Assembly (NCBI RefSeq): GCF_004799345.1
Contig: NZ_SSMC01000001.1
Location: forward strand, 992,001 to 1,056,000
From: Robertkochia marina
Lineage (GTDB): Bacteria > Bacteroidota > Bacteroidia > Flavobacteriales > Flavobacteriaceae
Reading direction: 5' to 3'
Length of the DNA: 64,000 bases
Positions 46,578 to 54,849 of this stretch are shown one piece after another; the stretch's first letter is position 1, and every line of letters begins with the position of its first letter. The position numbers and the translations under genes are program-made. The notes beneath the pieces are model-generated. The model saw only the letters and a program-made list of their open reading frames with translations. It searched no databases and was not told the origin of the DNA.

Positions 46578-49529
46578 ATGCATTTCCAGAAATTCCAATC
46601 ACATAGCCCCTTTATTTCACTCCTCTTCTTAATCTGTTTCCAGACTTTTTATCTCTCCGCACAGGTTAAACAAAATCTTCCGCAACTTTCAGAGCTGAAG
46701 CTAAGCAGGGTAGCTTATTATGGGAAATCTGATTTTAAATCTGATGCTCAATTCTGGACCATGGAAGAGATGGATAATGGAATTTTATTGTTTGGAAATA
46801 ATGAGGGGGTATTGATCTGGGATGGTGCTGAATGGGAGACTGTTGTTTTACCCAATTTTTCTTCTGTACGAAGCCTTGGTCTTGATCATAAAGGCAAAGT
46901 TTGGGTTGGAGGATATAATGAGGTCGGTACGCTAGAGAAAGATGACAAAGGTGAGCATCATTTCAAATCGATGACTGCTGAACTCGGTTTAACTGATTCA
47001 GATTTAGAGAACTTGTGGCAAATAATCCCTTTTAGAAACTCATTGGTATTGCGATACGATCGCGATTTGGTGGTAATCAAGGATAATATTGCAGCGAGAA
47101 TTAAAGCGCGAAATTTTCTTTTTCATGCTGAAAAGGTGCACGACAGACTTCTGGTTCAGGATTTGAATCATGGTATTTTTGAACTTAATGAAATTACACT
47201 TGAGTTAGAATTGCGTATCAGCGCCAAGGCCATTTATGATCAAAGTGTAAAGGCCATTCTTCCGGGTAAATCTGAACGGGAAGTTGTCTTGATCACCAAG
47301 GAAGGAGGATACTTTCAAGCTGATCTTAGCACAGGAAGAGTCTTCAAGGTACTGGAGGTGTTTGATCAGGAGGAAATTGATCAGGTAAACAGGGCCATTC
47401 AGCTTCAGAGCGGTAGTTATATTCTCGCCACTCAGGGTAGTAAACTTGTGGAGATCAGACCGGATAATACTGTAAATCGTAACTTTTATTTAAATCCAAA
47501 GATAAAAAACCGAACGGTAGAGAATGTTTACCTGGATGAGGAAGGTGATCTTTGGGTTTTGCAAAATCAGGGTATTGACCACATTTCTTTTGATGCCAGT
47601 TATACCCAGGTTTTAGATAATATACCTGTTTATGATGTTGCCTTAAATCAAGGTAATATTTACACCGCCACAAATCAGGGAGTGTTTATGTTGTCACTTG
47701 ATTCTTTGTATACAGGGGTGTCTCAAAAGGTACATAATTTGCCCGGCCAGGCTTGGAGTATCAATAAAATAGATGATCATTTACTGGTTGGTCATAACGA
47801 CGGCCTGTTTCAGATTCGTGAAGATCGAGCCATCTCCGTTAGCAAGGAAACTGGATTTTGGGGAATTTGCCCTGTACCAGGCAGGGAGGATCTTTACTTG
47901 GGTACTACCTACAGTGGGTTTTATAAAGTGCATTATAAAGATGGTGAATTTAGAATTGGAGAACGGGTGTCAGGTTTTGATGAATCTACACGGGACGTTT
48001 CCCCTTCTTTGACAGATCCTTTTACTTTTTGGGTGTGTCATGGGTATAAGGGGGTTTTTCGCGTGAAGTTCGACAAGAATTACAGCCGTGTAATATCTAC
48101 TGAATTCTTTACAGTTTACAATGGCTTGGAGTCACCCTTTAATATCATGCCACGTACTTTTGAAGATCAGTTGATTTTTACAACGAATACCGGTGTATTT
48201 ACTTTTGATGAAGAGGGACATAAGTTTGTTGAAGACCCCGACCTCAATAAAATTCTAAATCCAAAAAAGAATACTACCCTTCTTAAAAGCGCTTTTGATA
48301 AAATATGGTTTGTCAATGGAAATGAATTGGGATATTACCTGAAAGAGGATGCAGATGCATCATTGCACACCATGGCCTTTGCTCCTTTGAGTAACTCCTT
48401 TGTGAAATCTATGGAAAGCTTGCTGCCACTAACTAAGGATCTTGTGGCTGTGGGCACCATTAACGGACTTTATCTTTTTGATATCAGGAGTAGGGTTGAG
48501 AAATCAGGAGTTATGTCCAAGACAATGATAAATAGGGTGGGATTGGAGAAAAAGAATGGTTATCAGATGTTGCCTCTTAAACCGGAAAAGCCTTTAGTAA
48601 TTGGCAATAACCCCTTGGGATCTTTAGCTTTTCACGTGGCAAATCCAAAGCTTGGCACCCGGTCAAAAGTGTATTTCAGTCATTTTCTTGAGGGTAGTGA
48701 TGAGGATTGGTCTGCCTGGAGCAATGACCCTGAAATCACATTTACCGGATTGGATAGTGGAGACTATACTCTGAAGGTAAAAAGCAGGAATGCGGAGGGC
48801 GATTTGGGTGAAAGCGTGAGTTATGCATTCGTGTTAAGTCCTGCCTGGTATGAGACTGCTTTTTGGCAGGGTGTTCTTATTCTTTTGTTTACGGGTCTTG
48901 TGCTTGGGTTGAGAACTCTGGTGATTAAAAGAATCAGAAAAGAACAGTTGATAGCAGAGAAAAAAGTAAAACATACCAGGAAAATGATGCAGTTGGAAAT
49001 GGAAAAGTATAAGTTAACTGCAAAGCAAAGAGAGATGGAACGGGAAAAGATTTTTCTCGAGCAGAATGTAATCGATAAAAGCAAAGAGCTCGCTAATTAT
49101 ACCCTGCTTTTAAGTAAACGAAAAGAGCTGTTTAATGAGATCTATAAAGATTTGCAGGAACTTAGATTAAAAGTTCAAAAGCCTGCATCTAAAAAGGCAA
49201 TTAATTCTGTATTCAGAAAATTGGAAAGTAGTCGCATTGGGGAAAAGTATCTTGAGATTTTTGATGTGAATTTTGAAAGAGTTCACCAGGATTTTTTTTC
49301 CCGGTTAAAAAGTATAAATCCTAATCTTTCCAAAAAAGAAGAGCAGTTATGTGCTTTGATAAAAATGGACCTTACCAATAAAGAAATTGCTCCGATCATG
49401 AATCTTTCTTTACGGGGAGTGGAATCGGCGCGATACAGGTTAAGAAAGAAGTTAGGGATAACTCATGAAGATGGTTTGCGGGATTTTTTAGAAACCTTTA
49501 CCCATGCAGATATGGAGAAAAGTCAATAG
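46578..49529 (+). CDS. Membrane-spanning sensor/regulator with triple-tyrosine motif and LuxR-type HTH
   Basis: A 983-residue one-component regulator. The signal peptide (LLFLICFQTFYLSAQ) leads to a periplasmic beta-propeller-like sensor (about 30-660), a Y_Y_Y (triple tyrosine) domain (about 680-755), one membrane helix (about 762-780), a coiled coil (about 785-880) and a cytoplasmic LuxR/GerE helix-turn-helix (about 917-970, LCALIKMDLTNKEIAPIMNLS). There is no histidine kinase or receiver domain, so sugar sensing is joined directly to DNA binding. It diverges from susC, which it probably controls. The HTH resembles those of other flavobacterial polysaccharide regulators. Confidence 0.9.
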   Translation: MHFQKFQSHSPFISLLFLICFQTFYLSAQVKQNLPQLSELKLSRVAYYGKSDFKSDAQFWTMEEMDNGILLFGNNEGVLIWDGAEWETVVLPNFSSVRSLGLDHKGKVWVGGYNEVGTLEKDDKGEHHFKSMTAELGLTDSDLENLWQIIPFRNSLVLRYDRDLVVIKDNIAARIKARNFLFHAEKVHDRLLVQDLNHGIFELNEITLELELRISAKAIYDQSVKAILPGKSEREVVLITKEGGYFQADLSTGRVFKVLEVFDQEEIDQVNRAIQLQSGSYILATQGSKLVEIRPDNTVNRNFYLNPKIKNRTVENVYLDEEGDLWVLQNQGIDHISFDASYTQVLDNIPVYDVALNQGNIYTATNQGVFMLSLDSLYTGVSQKVHNLPGQAWSINKIDDHLLVGHNDGLFQIREDRAISVSKETGFWGICPVPGREDLYLGTTYSGFYKVHYKDGEFRIGERVSGFDESTRDVSPSLTDPFTFWVCHGYKGVFRVKFDKNYSRVISTEFFTVYNGLESPFNIMPRTFEDQLIFTTNTGVFTFDEEGHKFVEDPDLNKILNPKKNTTLLKSAFDKIWFVNGNELGYYLKEDADASLHTMAFAPLSNSFVKSMESLLPLTKDLVAVGTINGLYLFDIRSRVEKSGVMSKTMINRVGLEKKNGYQMLPLKPEKPLVIGNNPLGSLAFHVANPKLGTRSKVYFSHFLEGSDEDWSAWSNDPEITFTGLDSGDYTLKVKSRNAEGDLGESVSYAFVLSPAWYETAFWQGVLILLFTGLVLGLRTLVIKRIRKEQLIAEKKVKHTRKMMQLEMEKYKLTAKQREMEREKIFLEQNVIDKSKELANYTLLLSKRKELFNEIYKDLQELRLKVQKPASKKAINSVFRKLESSRIGEKYLEIFDVNFERVHQDFFSRLKSINPNLSKKEEQLCALIKMDLTNKEIAPIMNLSLRGVESARYRLRKKLGITHEDGLRDFLETFTHADMEKSQ

Positions 49530-49558
49530 GATCCCGATAGACTGAACGATTTTAAATT

Positions 49559-50905
49559 CTATTTTTTGGGGATGTTCCATGGAATTACCCAGGAGTTGGA
49601 GCCCTTATCTACTCTTCCGTTAAGTTCTTTAAGGATAGTCATTTCTGTTACCTTGACCCCATTAATGGCCATGTGCCTGAAATTATCAATGGCATAAGGC
49701 TCAAAATTTTTCCTTGTTCGGTGAATATTAAACTTGTCTGAAAATGATCTGCCGAAAGCTTTCTCAATGCCATCCTTCCCGTAAATAAACCCTAGCAGGC
49801 CTCCCCAGGTCGCGGTCGGGTTGTCTGAATCCCATCCTGCGAGTGTTCCGATTTTAATGGTTTCCGGGAGATTACCCTTTCCGTAAAACAGACTGATAAG
49901 GCTTGCAGCAAAATTAATGCCTCCAGCGAAACATCCGTTACAGTATAGGTTTCTGGAAGTTACAGTGTAGCCGTCCATTTGTTGTACCTGATAGCGGTTG
50001 TAAACAGAATCTCTGGTGGCTTCCCAGGGTATTCCGGATATGTAGCACGATGCTACAAAATCAAACATCTTCGCCACATATGTGGTGTCAGGTACCTGTG
50101 CCCTGGCTATCGTGGCTATTTCCATAATCTGTGATTCAGGCTCCTGGTTTGAAGGCAGTATAGCCAGGGAGTGCATGGTAATGTAGAATTCTGCAATTAG
50201 GGCAGCCTCCTTTCTGGCAGTAACTCTTATAGGTAACCAGGCCATCTTCAATGCTGTTTCCGGATGGCCAGGAGCAAAAAGACCGAAGATCTCGGTTGTG
50301 AGCTGGGCATCGATCATGTCGAAGTGCGGATTATTCTCTGGGTCACTGGTAGCTGGGGGCAGCATGCCATTTTGCATGAGGTCAAAAGCCTTTTGATTAG
50401 ATACCCATAAATAATTTTCTTCTTTCTCGTGAATGTGGTGCAGCCAACCTTGTCTTATTTGCTTCGGGGTTAAGTAAGGAGTTTTATGTGTCAAAAGTAG
50501 ATGTTGGTACATGTACTCCATGTCGGTGTCGTCATCTGCTCCCCAGATCTCTCCTTGTCCCTTAAATACAAAATCAATATTTTTTGATAATTCACTTGGC
50601 ACTCCCTCTCCCCAGATGCTGGGTTCATCGGGTTGTCCCCATTCATCCCTCGTATAAAATGCCCCGGTTTTAGTATCACCAACGTTCCCTATCTTATCCA
50701 TTTCGGTAACCAATCCTGTCCAATTCCCGATACACTGCCCCAGCCAAAAGCCGTATAGCTTGTCGGCATAGGCGCTTTTAGATACCCAGAGGCTGTCGCC
50801 AATAATGCGGGCGGGCTTGTGCAAGTGATTTTCAGTTTTTGCCACGTGTTGGCCACTAACTTGAAGCGTTAGGAGTATTCCCGTAATAATGATTGACCTG
50901 ACCAA
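49559..50905 (-). CDS. Exported ADP-ribosylglycohydrolase-family protein
   Basis: A 448-residue member of the ADP-ribosylglycohydrolase (ARH/DraG) fold. Both metal-binding motifs are present: GADDDTDMEYMY (Asp124-Asp127) and GWDSDNPTATWGG near residue 370. An N-terminal hydrophobic segment (SIIITGILLTLQVSGQ) predicts export, which is unusual for true ADP-ribose chemistry and suggests another ribosyl or glycosidic substrate. The frame opens with TTG at 50905; an ATG-AAA-ATG start lies at 50925 in a different frame, so the N-terminus may carry a frameshift. It ends 29 bp from the regulator gene, and is convergent with it, at the end of the polysaccharide locus. Confidence 0.82.
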   Translation of the reverse strand: MVRSIIITGILLTLQVSGQHVAKTENHLHKPARIIGDSLWVSKSAYADKLYGFWLGQCIGNWTGLVTEMDKIGNVGDTKTGAFYTRDEWGQPDEPSIWGEGVPSELSKNIDFVFKGQGEIWGADDDTDMEYMYQHLLLTHKTPYLTPKQIRQGWLHHIHEKEENYLWVSNQKAFDLMQNGMLPPATSDPENNPHFDMIDAQLTTEIFGLFAPGHPETALKMAWLPIRVTARKEAALIAEFYITMHSLAILPSNQEPESQIMEIATIARAQVPDTTYVAKMFDFVASCYISGIPWEATRDSVYNRYQVQQMDGYTVTSRNLYCNGCFAGGINFAASLISLFYGKGNLPETIKIGTLAGWDSDNPTATWGGLLGFIYGKDGIEKAFGRSFSDKFNIHRTRKNFEPYAIDNFRHMAINGVKVTEMTILKELNGRVDKGSNSWVIPWNIPKK

Positions 50906-51042
50906 TGTGAAGATTGCATTTTCATTAAAGATAGCGCAAGTAAGATAATATTCATAAACCTTATACGTAGGGGTCTTCTCATTGATCCATAAACTGTATG
51001 ACAGCAGAGGCTTTATTCTCCCCCCTAATTAATTACAATGCT

Positions 51043-51075
51043 TTGAGGTGGCCAAGGGCATTTTCTTTATTTTTG
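51043..51075 (+). promoter_or_regulatory. bioB promoter: TTTG, 21 bp, TATTTTTG
   Basis: TTTG at 51043-51046 and TATTTTTG at 51068-51075 match the Bacteroidota -33 and -7 elements, with 21 bp between them. This is the best-matched complete promoter in the window. It gives bioB its own start of transcription, about 60 bp before the ATG, and a leader long enough for regulation. Confidence 0.65.
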
Positions 51076-51138
51076 TCACAGAGAAAACTAATCAACCCGT
51101 GTTGCCCTTTTGAGAATATCGGGCAGAAATAGAAGTAT

Positions 51139-52245
51139 ATGGCAGACATAAGATTTAACTGGACCAAGGAGGAGATACTGGAAGTATATAACCAGCCATT
51201 GATGGATCTGCTCTATCAGGCGGCCAGCGTTCACAGAAAATATCATGACCCAAATACTGTTCAGGTATCTACCCTGCTGTCTATCAAGACGGGAGGATGT
51301 CCTGAAGATTGCGGGTATTGTCCGCAGGCAGCAAGGTACCATACCGATGTTGAAGGAAATGACCTGATGACTGTGCAGCAGGTAAAAGCTCAGGCACTTC
51401 GTGCTAAATCATCCGGGAGTTCCAGGGTGTGTATGGGAGCTGCCTGGAGAAACGTTAAGGACGGTCCGGAATTCGATCAGGTGCTTGAAATGGTAAGAAC
51501 CATTAATAAGCTTGATATGGAAGTGTGCTGTACCCTTGGTATGATCACCGAAAACCAGGCGAAACGTTTGGCAGAAGCAGGATTGTACGCATACAATCAT
51601 AACCTGGATACCTCTGAAGAGTATTACAAGGAGGTGATCTCTACCCGTGGGTATGAAGATCGTCTGGAGACCATAGACAATGTTCGTAAAACCAATGTTA
51701 CCGTTTGCAGCGGGGGAATTATAGGAATGGGCGAGTCTGCTGAAGATCGAGCCGGTATGCTGGTAGCTTTAGCCAGTCTGAACCCTCAGCCGGAATCAGT
51801 GCCGATCAATGCCCTTGTGGCCGTAGAAGGTACTCCGATGGAAGATCAGAAACCGGTAGAGATCTGGGAGATGATCCGTATGGTAGCTACGACCAGGATC
51901 GTAATGCCGGAAACCCAGGTAAGACTTTCTGCCGGACGAACTGAAATGAGTCGTGAAGGACAGGCTATGTGCTTCTTTGCAGGAGCCAATTCGATCTTCG
52001 CCGGAGATAAGTTGCTGACGACTCCAAATCCTGATGTAAATGAGGATATGGATATGTTTCGTCAATTGGGCTTGAACCCACAGAAGCCTTTTATAAAGAA
52101 AATGCAGCCGCAAACGGTAGAAGCAGAGAATTCTCAATTCCAGGCACTTGGTGAAAAGCCCAAATGGACACGCCCCGGTCATAAGATCGATAGAAATGAA
52201 GAGGCAAAGTCAAAAGCGAAAGAGCTAAAAAACGCCGATAAGTAA
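51139..52245 (+). CDS. bioB: Biotin synthase
   Basis: A 368-residue radical-SAM enzyme inserting sulfur into dethiobiotin, the last step of biotin synthesis. The [4Fe-4S] motif is Cys54, Cys58 and Cys61 in GGCPEDCGYCPQA. Residues for the second cluster fit VCMGAAWRN, EVCCTLGM, and the Arg in VRLSAGRTEM. The C-terminus has a Lys/Glu-rich tail of about 30 residues. It lies about 15 kb from bioF-bioD-bioA, with the GH30 locus in between, and has its own promoter and terminator. Confidence 0.97.
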   Translation: MADIRFNWTKEEILEVYNQPLMDLLYQAASVHRKYHDPNTVQVSTLLSIKTGGCPEDCGYCPQAARYHTDVEGNDLMTVQQVKAQALRAKSSGSSRVCMGAAWRNVKDGPEFDQVLEMVRTINKLDMEVCCTLGMITENQAKRLAEAGLYAYNHNLDTSEEYYKEVISTRGYEDRLETIDNVRKTNVTVCSGGIIGMGESAEDRAGMLVALASLNPQPESVPINALVAVEGTPMEDQKPVEIWEMIRMVATTRIVMPETQVRLSAGRTEMSREGQAMCFFAGANSIFAGDKLLTTPNPDVNEDMDMFRQLGLNPQKPFIKKMQPQTVEAENSQFQALGEKPKWTRPGHKIDRNEEAKSKAKELKNADK

Positions 52246-52276
52246 GTCGGCAAAATAAATAGATCTTAAAATTTTC

Positions 52277-52313
52277 ACGGTCATCTTACAGAAGTAGGGT
52301 GACCGTTTTTTTT
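52277..52313 (+). terminator. Rho-independent terminator after bioB
   Basis: ACGGTCA / TGACCGT (7 bp, possibly two more weak pairs) is followed by eight T. It lies 32 bp past the bioB stop. Confidence 0.85.
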
Positions 52314-52340
52314 AGGGATGTAGGGAGGTAGGGAAGTAGG
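52313..52340. repeat. Degenerate 8-bp tandem repeat (TAGGGANG, 3.5 copies)
   Basis: Consecutive units TAGGGATG, TAGGGAGG, TAGGGAAG and TAGG follow directly after the bioB terminator. The 8-bp period matches that of the larger array 49 bp downstream, although the unit sequence is different. Confidence 0.7.
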
Positions 52341-52388
52341 TCTGTTGTACTGTGCTTCAACGAGCTCTATTTCCAAAATTTTAGTTTT

Positions 52389-52516
52389 GCATAACCGCAT
52401 AACCGCATAACCGCATAACCGCATAACCGCATAACCGCATAACCGCATAACCGCATAACCGCATAACCGCATAACCGCATAACCGCATAACCGCATAACC
52501 GCATAACCGCATAACC
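52389..52516. repeat. 8-bp tandem array, 16 perfect copies of GCATAACC
   Basis: Sixteen uninterrupted copies of GCATAACC span 128 bp, followed by three degenerate units that run into the last codons of recX. Seen from the recX strand the unit is GGTTATGC, and the recX end (GAGGTTATGGGG then TAA) looks like the seed from which it grew. The period is not a multiple of three. The array also creates an artificial reading frame of MRLCGYAV repeats. It is a likely variable-number locus. Confidence 0.95.
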
Positions 52517-52519
52517 TCA

Positions 52520-52993
52520 TTACCCCATAACCTCATTCACCTTCTCATACACCAGGTGAGGTTCCCAGCCCCGGTAGAGCAGGTAGTCTGCGAGTTTCTT
52601 TTTTGCCTTAAGTTTATTGGTTTCCCTGATCTGTTTGTGCTTTTTAAGGGCCAGCTCATGAAATGTGTTCAGGTATTCCTTTTCAGGAATTTCTTTTAAG
52701 GCTGTTTGAATATTAAACCTGGAGATATCACGAAATTTCAGCTCTCTTACGATCCTGTTCCTGCCCCATTTTTTTACGCGAAACTTTCCTCTTGCAAAGG
52801 CCTTGGCAAAACGTTCTTCGTTCAGGTAATTGTGTTTTATGAGGTGAGCAATGATGGTGTCTATAGCCAGGGGTATCATGTTCATAGATCTCAGTTTGGC
52901 AATAACCTCTTTATGGCATCGCTCCTGATAGGCGCAGTAATGCTCCATTTTCTGGGTGGCCTCGTCTACGGTATATGATATCTGTGACTTCAC
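52520..52993 (-). CDS. recX: RecX regulatory protein
   Basis: A 157-residue RecX-family protein, a small helical regulator that limits RecA filament growth. Characteristic triple-helix repeats include CAYQERCHKEVIAKLRS, LNEERFAKAFARGKFR and LADYLLYRGWEPHLVYE. The full length is present. The stop codon TAA sits at the edge of the 8-bp tandem array, whose units appear to derive from its last codons. recA itself is not in the window. It lies downstream of rng on the same strand, separated by a terminator and about 127 bp. Confidence 0.93.
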   Translation of the reverse strand: MKSQISYTVDEATQKMEHYCAYQERCHKEVIAKLRSMNMIPLAIDTIIAHLIKHNYLNEERFAKAFARGKFRVKKWGRNRIVRELKFRDISRFNIQTALKEIPEKEYLNTFHELALKKHKQIRETNKLKAKKKLADYLLYRGWEPHLVYEKVNEVMG

Positions 52994-53092
52994 CCTGCAA
53001 ATGTATAAAAAGGCTTGTTACTGGACGCTTCTGTTATGGGAGAAGAAGGGAAGGGTTAATGCAGCAGGTGTTTTTCAAATGGGTATAAACAA

Positions 53093-53120
53093 AAAAACCA
53101 CGCCGGAAGGCGTGGTTTTT
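53093..53120 (-). terminator. Rho-independent terminator after rng
   Basis: AAAAACCACGCC / GGCGTGGTTTTT is a 12-bp stem with a GGAA loop, starting right after the rng stop codon; the T-run is followed by further AT-rich sequence. The symmetry allows action in both directions. Confidence 0.93.
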
Positions 53121-54665
53121 TTATTTTAATTCTTTTCCGTCTTTGTCTTTAAAACGGTATTCTAAATAAGTGTAAGCATCTCTGGGTAAGACTTTAACCC
53201 ATTTTTTGTGTTCTAAAAACCATTTAGAACGAACGGATGGAAATCCTTTGGTAACATAGGCTGCAATGAAGGGATGCGCATTAAGTATGATCCCGTTCTT
53301 ATGGGCCTTGTTGGAAATGATTCGTTCAAGATCGGCGGTCATTTTGTGAATGAGAACAATGGGGGCTTCAACTTCGCCCGCTCCATTAGGATTCTCTTCT
53401 CTGGTTTTGATATTAACCTCCGGTCTCACTCTTTGTCTTGTAATCTGTATAAGCCCAAATTTACTTGGGGGCAGTATTTTATGTTTGGCTCTGTCGTCTT
53501 TCATTTCTTCCCGCAGATGATCATATAGTTTTCTACGGTTATCAGCAGAGGACATATCGATGAAATCGATCACGATAATACCTCCCATATCGCGAAGTCT
53601 GAGTTGCCTGGCTACTTCTTTAGCTGCGATCAGATTTACCTCCAGCGCTGTGTCTTCCTGGTTTTTGGCTTTGTTTGAGCGATTCCCGCTGTTCACGTCT
53701 ATTACGTGAAGCGCTTCGGTATGCTCAATAACCAGGTAGGCACCCTTACTGGTAGAGACTGTGCGTCCGAAAGAAGTTTTGATCTGACGTTCGATCCCGA
53801 ATTTTTCGAAGATCGGCACGTTGGAATCATACAGCTTTACAATTGATTCTTTTCCAGGTGCAATTTCTTGCACATAATCTTTAATTTGATAATAAAGCGT
53901 TTCATCGTCAACATGGATTCCGGTAAAATCATCGTTAAATACATCTCTTAAAATAGATGCGGCACGATTGAGTTCACTGAGTACCTTTGACGGTAACTTT
54001 GCTTTGTAGATTTTCTTGCACATTGCGGTCCATTTGACCAGCAGATTGTTCAAGTCTTTGTCTAGTTCGGCGACTTTTTTGCCATCGGCTACGGTACGTA
54101 CGATTACTCCGAATCCTTTCGGTTTAATACTTTGTACCAGCCTTTTTAAACGGTCTTTTTCTTCCTTGCTCTCTATCTTTTGTGAAACAGAAACGCGGTC
54201 AGAAAAAGGAACCAATACCAGGTATCGTCCAGCTATTGAAAGCTCTGAACTTATCCTGGGTCCTTTTGTAGATATAGGTTCTTTTACGATTTGGACCAAT
54301 ATAGACTGATTGGCCTTGAGTACATCATTGATGCTACCGTTCTTGTCTATATCCTTTTCAAAAGGAAAGCCTTTAAGAGAAAAATCTTTTAATTTACCTG
54401 TGCTTACACGTTTAATGAATTTCAGCAAGGACCTCAATTGAGGGCCCAGGTCGTGATAATGAAGGAATGCATCTTTTTCATAACCTACATTAACAAAAGC
54501 GGCATTGAGTCCCGATACCGGTTTTCTCACCTTGGCAAGCATGATATCGCCCACCGAGAAGTCGCTGCTTTCCTGATCCTTGTGTAATTCAGTAAGTTTT
54601 CCATCCTTTAATATGGCAAAATCAACGTCAGAGGAACCAGATCTTACGATTAATTCTTTATTCAC
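53121..54665 (-). CDS. rng: Ribonuclease E/G family endoribonuclease
   Basis: A 514-residue RNase G/E catalytic protein involved in rRNA maturation and mRNA turnover. The S1-like domain lies near the N-terminus (FSVGDIMLAKVRKPV), followed by the 5'-sensor and the DNase I-like core with the catalytic Asp in HVIDVNSGNRS and the second Asp in IIVIDFIDM. The start is placed at GTG 54665 because VNKELIVRSGSSD matches the usual N-terminus of the family. The TTG used by a longer frame would add 17 unrelated residues overlapping a hairpin. There is no long C-terminal scaffold domain, so it is RNase G-like in size. Confidence 0.92.
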   Translation of the reverse strand: MNKELIVRSGSSDVDFAILKDGKLTELHKDQESSDFSVGDIMLAKVRKPVSGLNAAFVNVGYEKDAFLHYHDLGPQLRSLLKFIKRVSTGKLKDFSLKGFPFEKDIDKNGSINDVLKANQSILVQIVKEPISTKGPRISSELSIAGRYLVLVPFSDRVSVSQKIESKEEKDRLKRLVQSIKPKGFGVIVRTVADGKKVAELDKDLNNLLVKWTAMCKKIYKAKLPSKVLSELNRAASILRDVFNDDFTGIHVDDETLYYQIKDYVQEIAPGKESIVKLYDSNVPIFEKFGIERQIKTSFGRTVSTSKGAYLVIEHTEALHVIDVNSGNRSNKAKNQEDTALEVNLIAAKEVARQLRLRDMGGIIVIDFIDMSSADNRRKLYDHLREEMKDDRAKHKILPPSKFGLIQITRQRVRPEVNIKTREENPNGAGEVEAPIVLIHKMTADLERIISNKAHKNGIILNAHPFIAAYVTKGFPSVRSKWFLEHKKWVKVLPRDAYTYLEYRFKDKDGKELK

Positions 54666-54684
54666 TCTGAATGAATTTATATCT

Positions 54685-54740
54685 GTCCGGATATCCCGGA
54701 CCGATGGATTAAACAATCATCTAAAAACCTGAGGTTTTTA
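54685..54740 (-). promoter_or_regulatory. Two hairpins in the rng 5' leader
   Basis: TAAAAACC / GGTTTTTA (54722-54740, 3-base loop) and GTCCGG / CCGGAC (54685-54701, 5-base loop) precede the GTG start of rng by about 57 and 20 bases. RNase E is known to regulate its own mRNA through 5'-leader structures in enterobacteria, so these are candidates for autoregulation. No promoter box was found in the region. Confidence 0.4.
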
Positions 54741-54849
54741 AATCTTTTTTGATGTTTGACAGGTTTTAAATTATAACCCGGCAGAATAACCGGCGTGTGG
54801 GCCGCTTATTCCTATTTCAAGGAACGAATAGTATAGGATAGTTATACCA

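Noticed and set aside
52389-52516. Possible CRISPR array
   Set aside because: The units are 8 bp and contiguous with no spacers and no cas genes.
52281-52520. A 79-residue frame composed of MRLCGYAV repeats, starting at the recX stop
   Set aside because: It is produced by the 8-bp array read in three frames; the period-8 peptide and unrelated tail show no sign of selection as protein.
54666-54716. TTG-initiated extension of rng
   Set aside because: It covers a GC-rich hairpin and adds 17 residues absent from the family; GTG 54665 fits the expected N-terminus.
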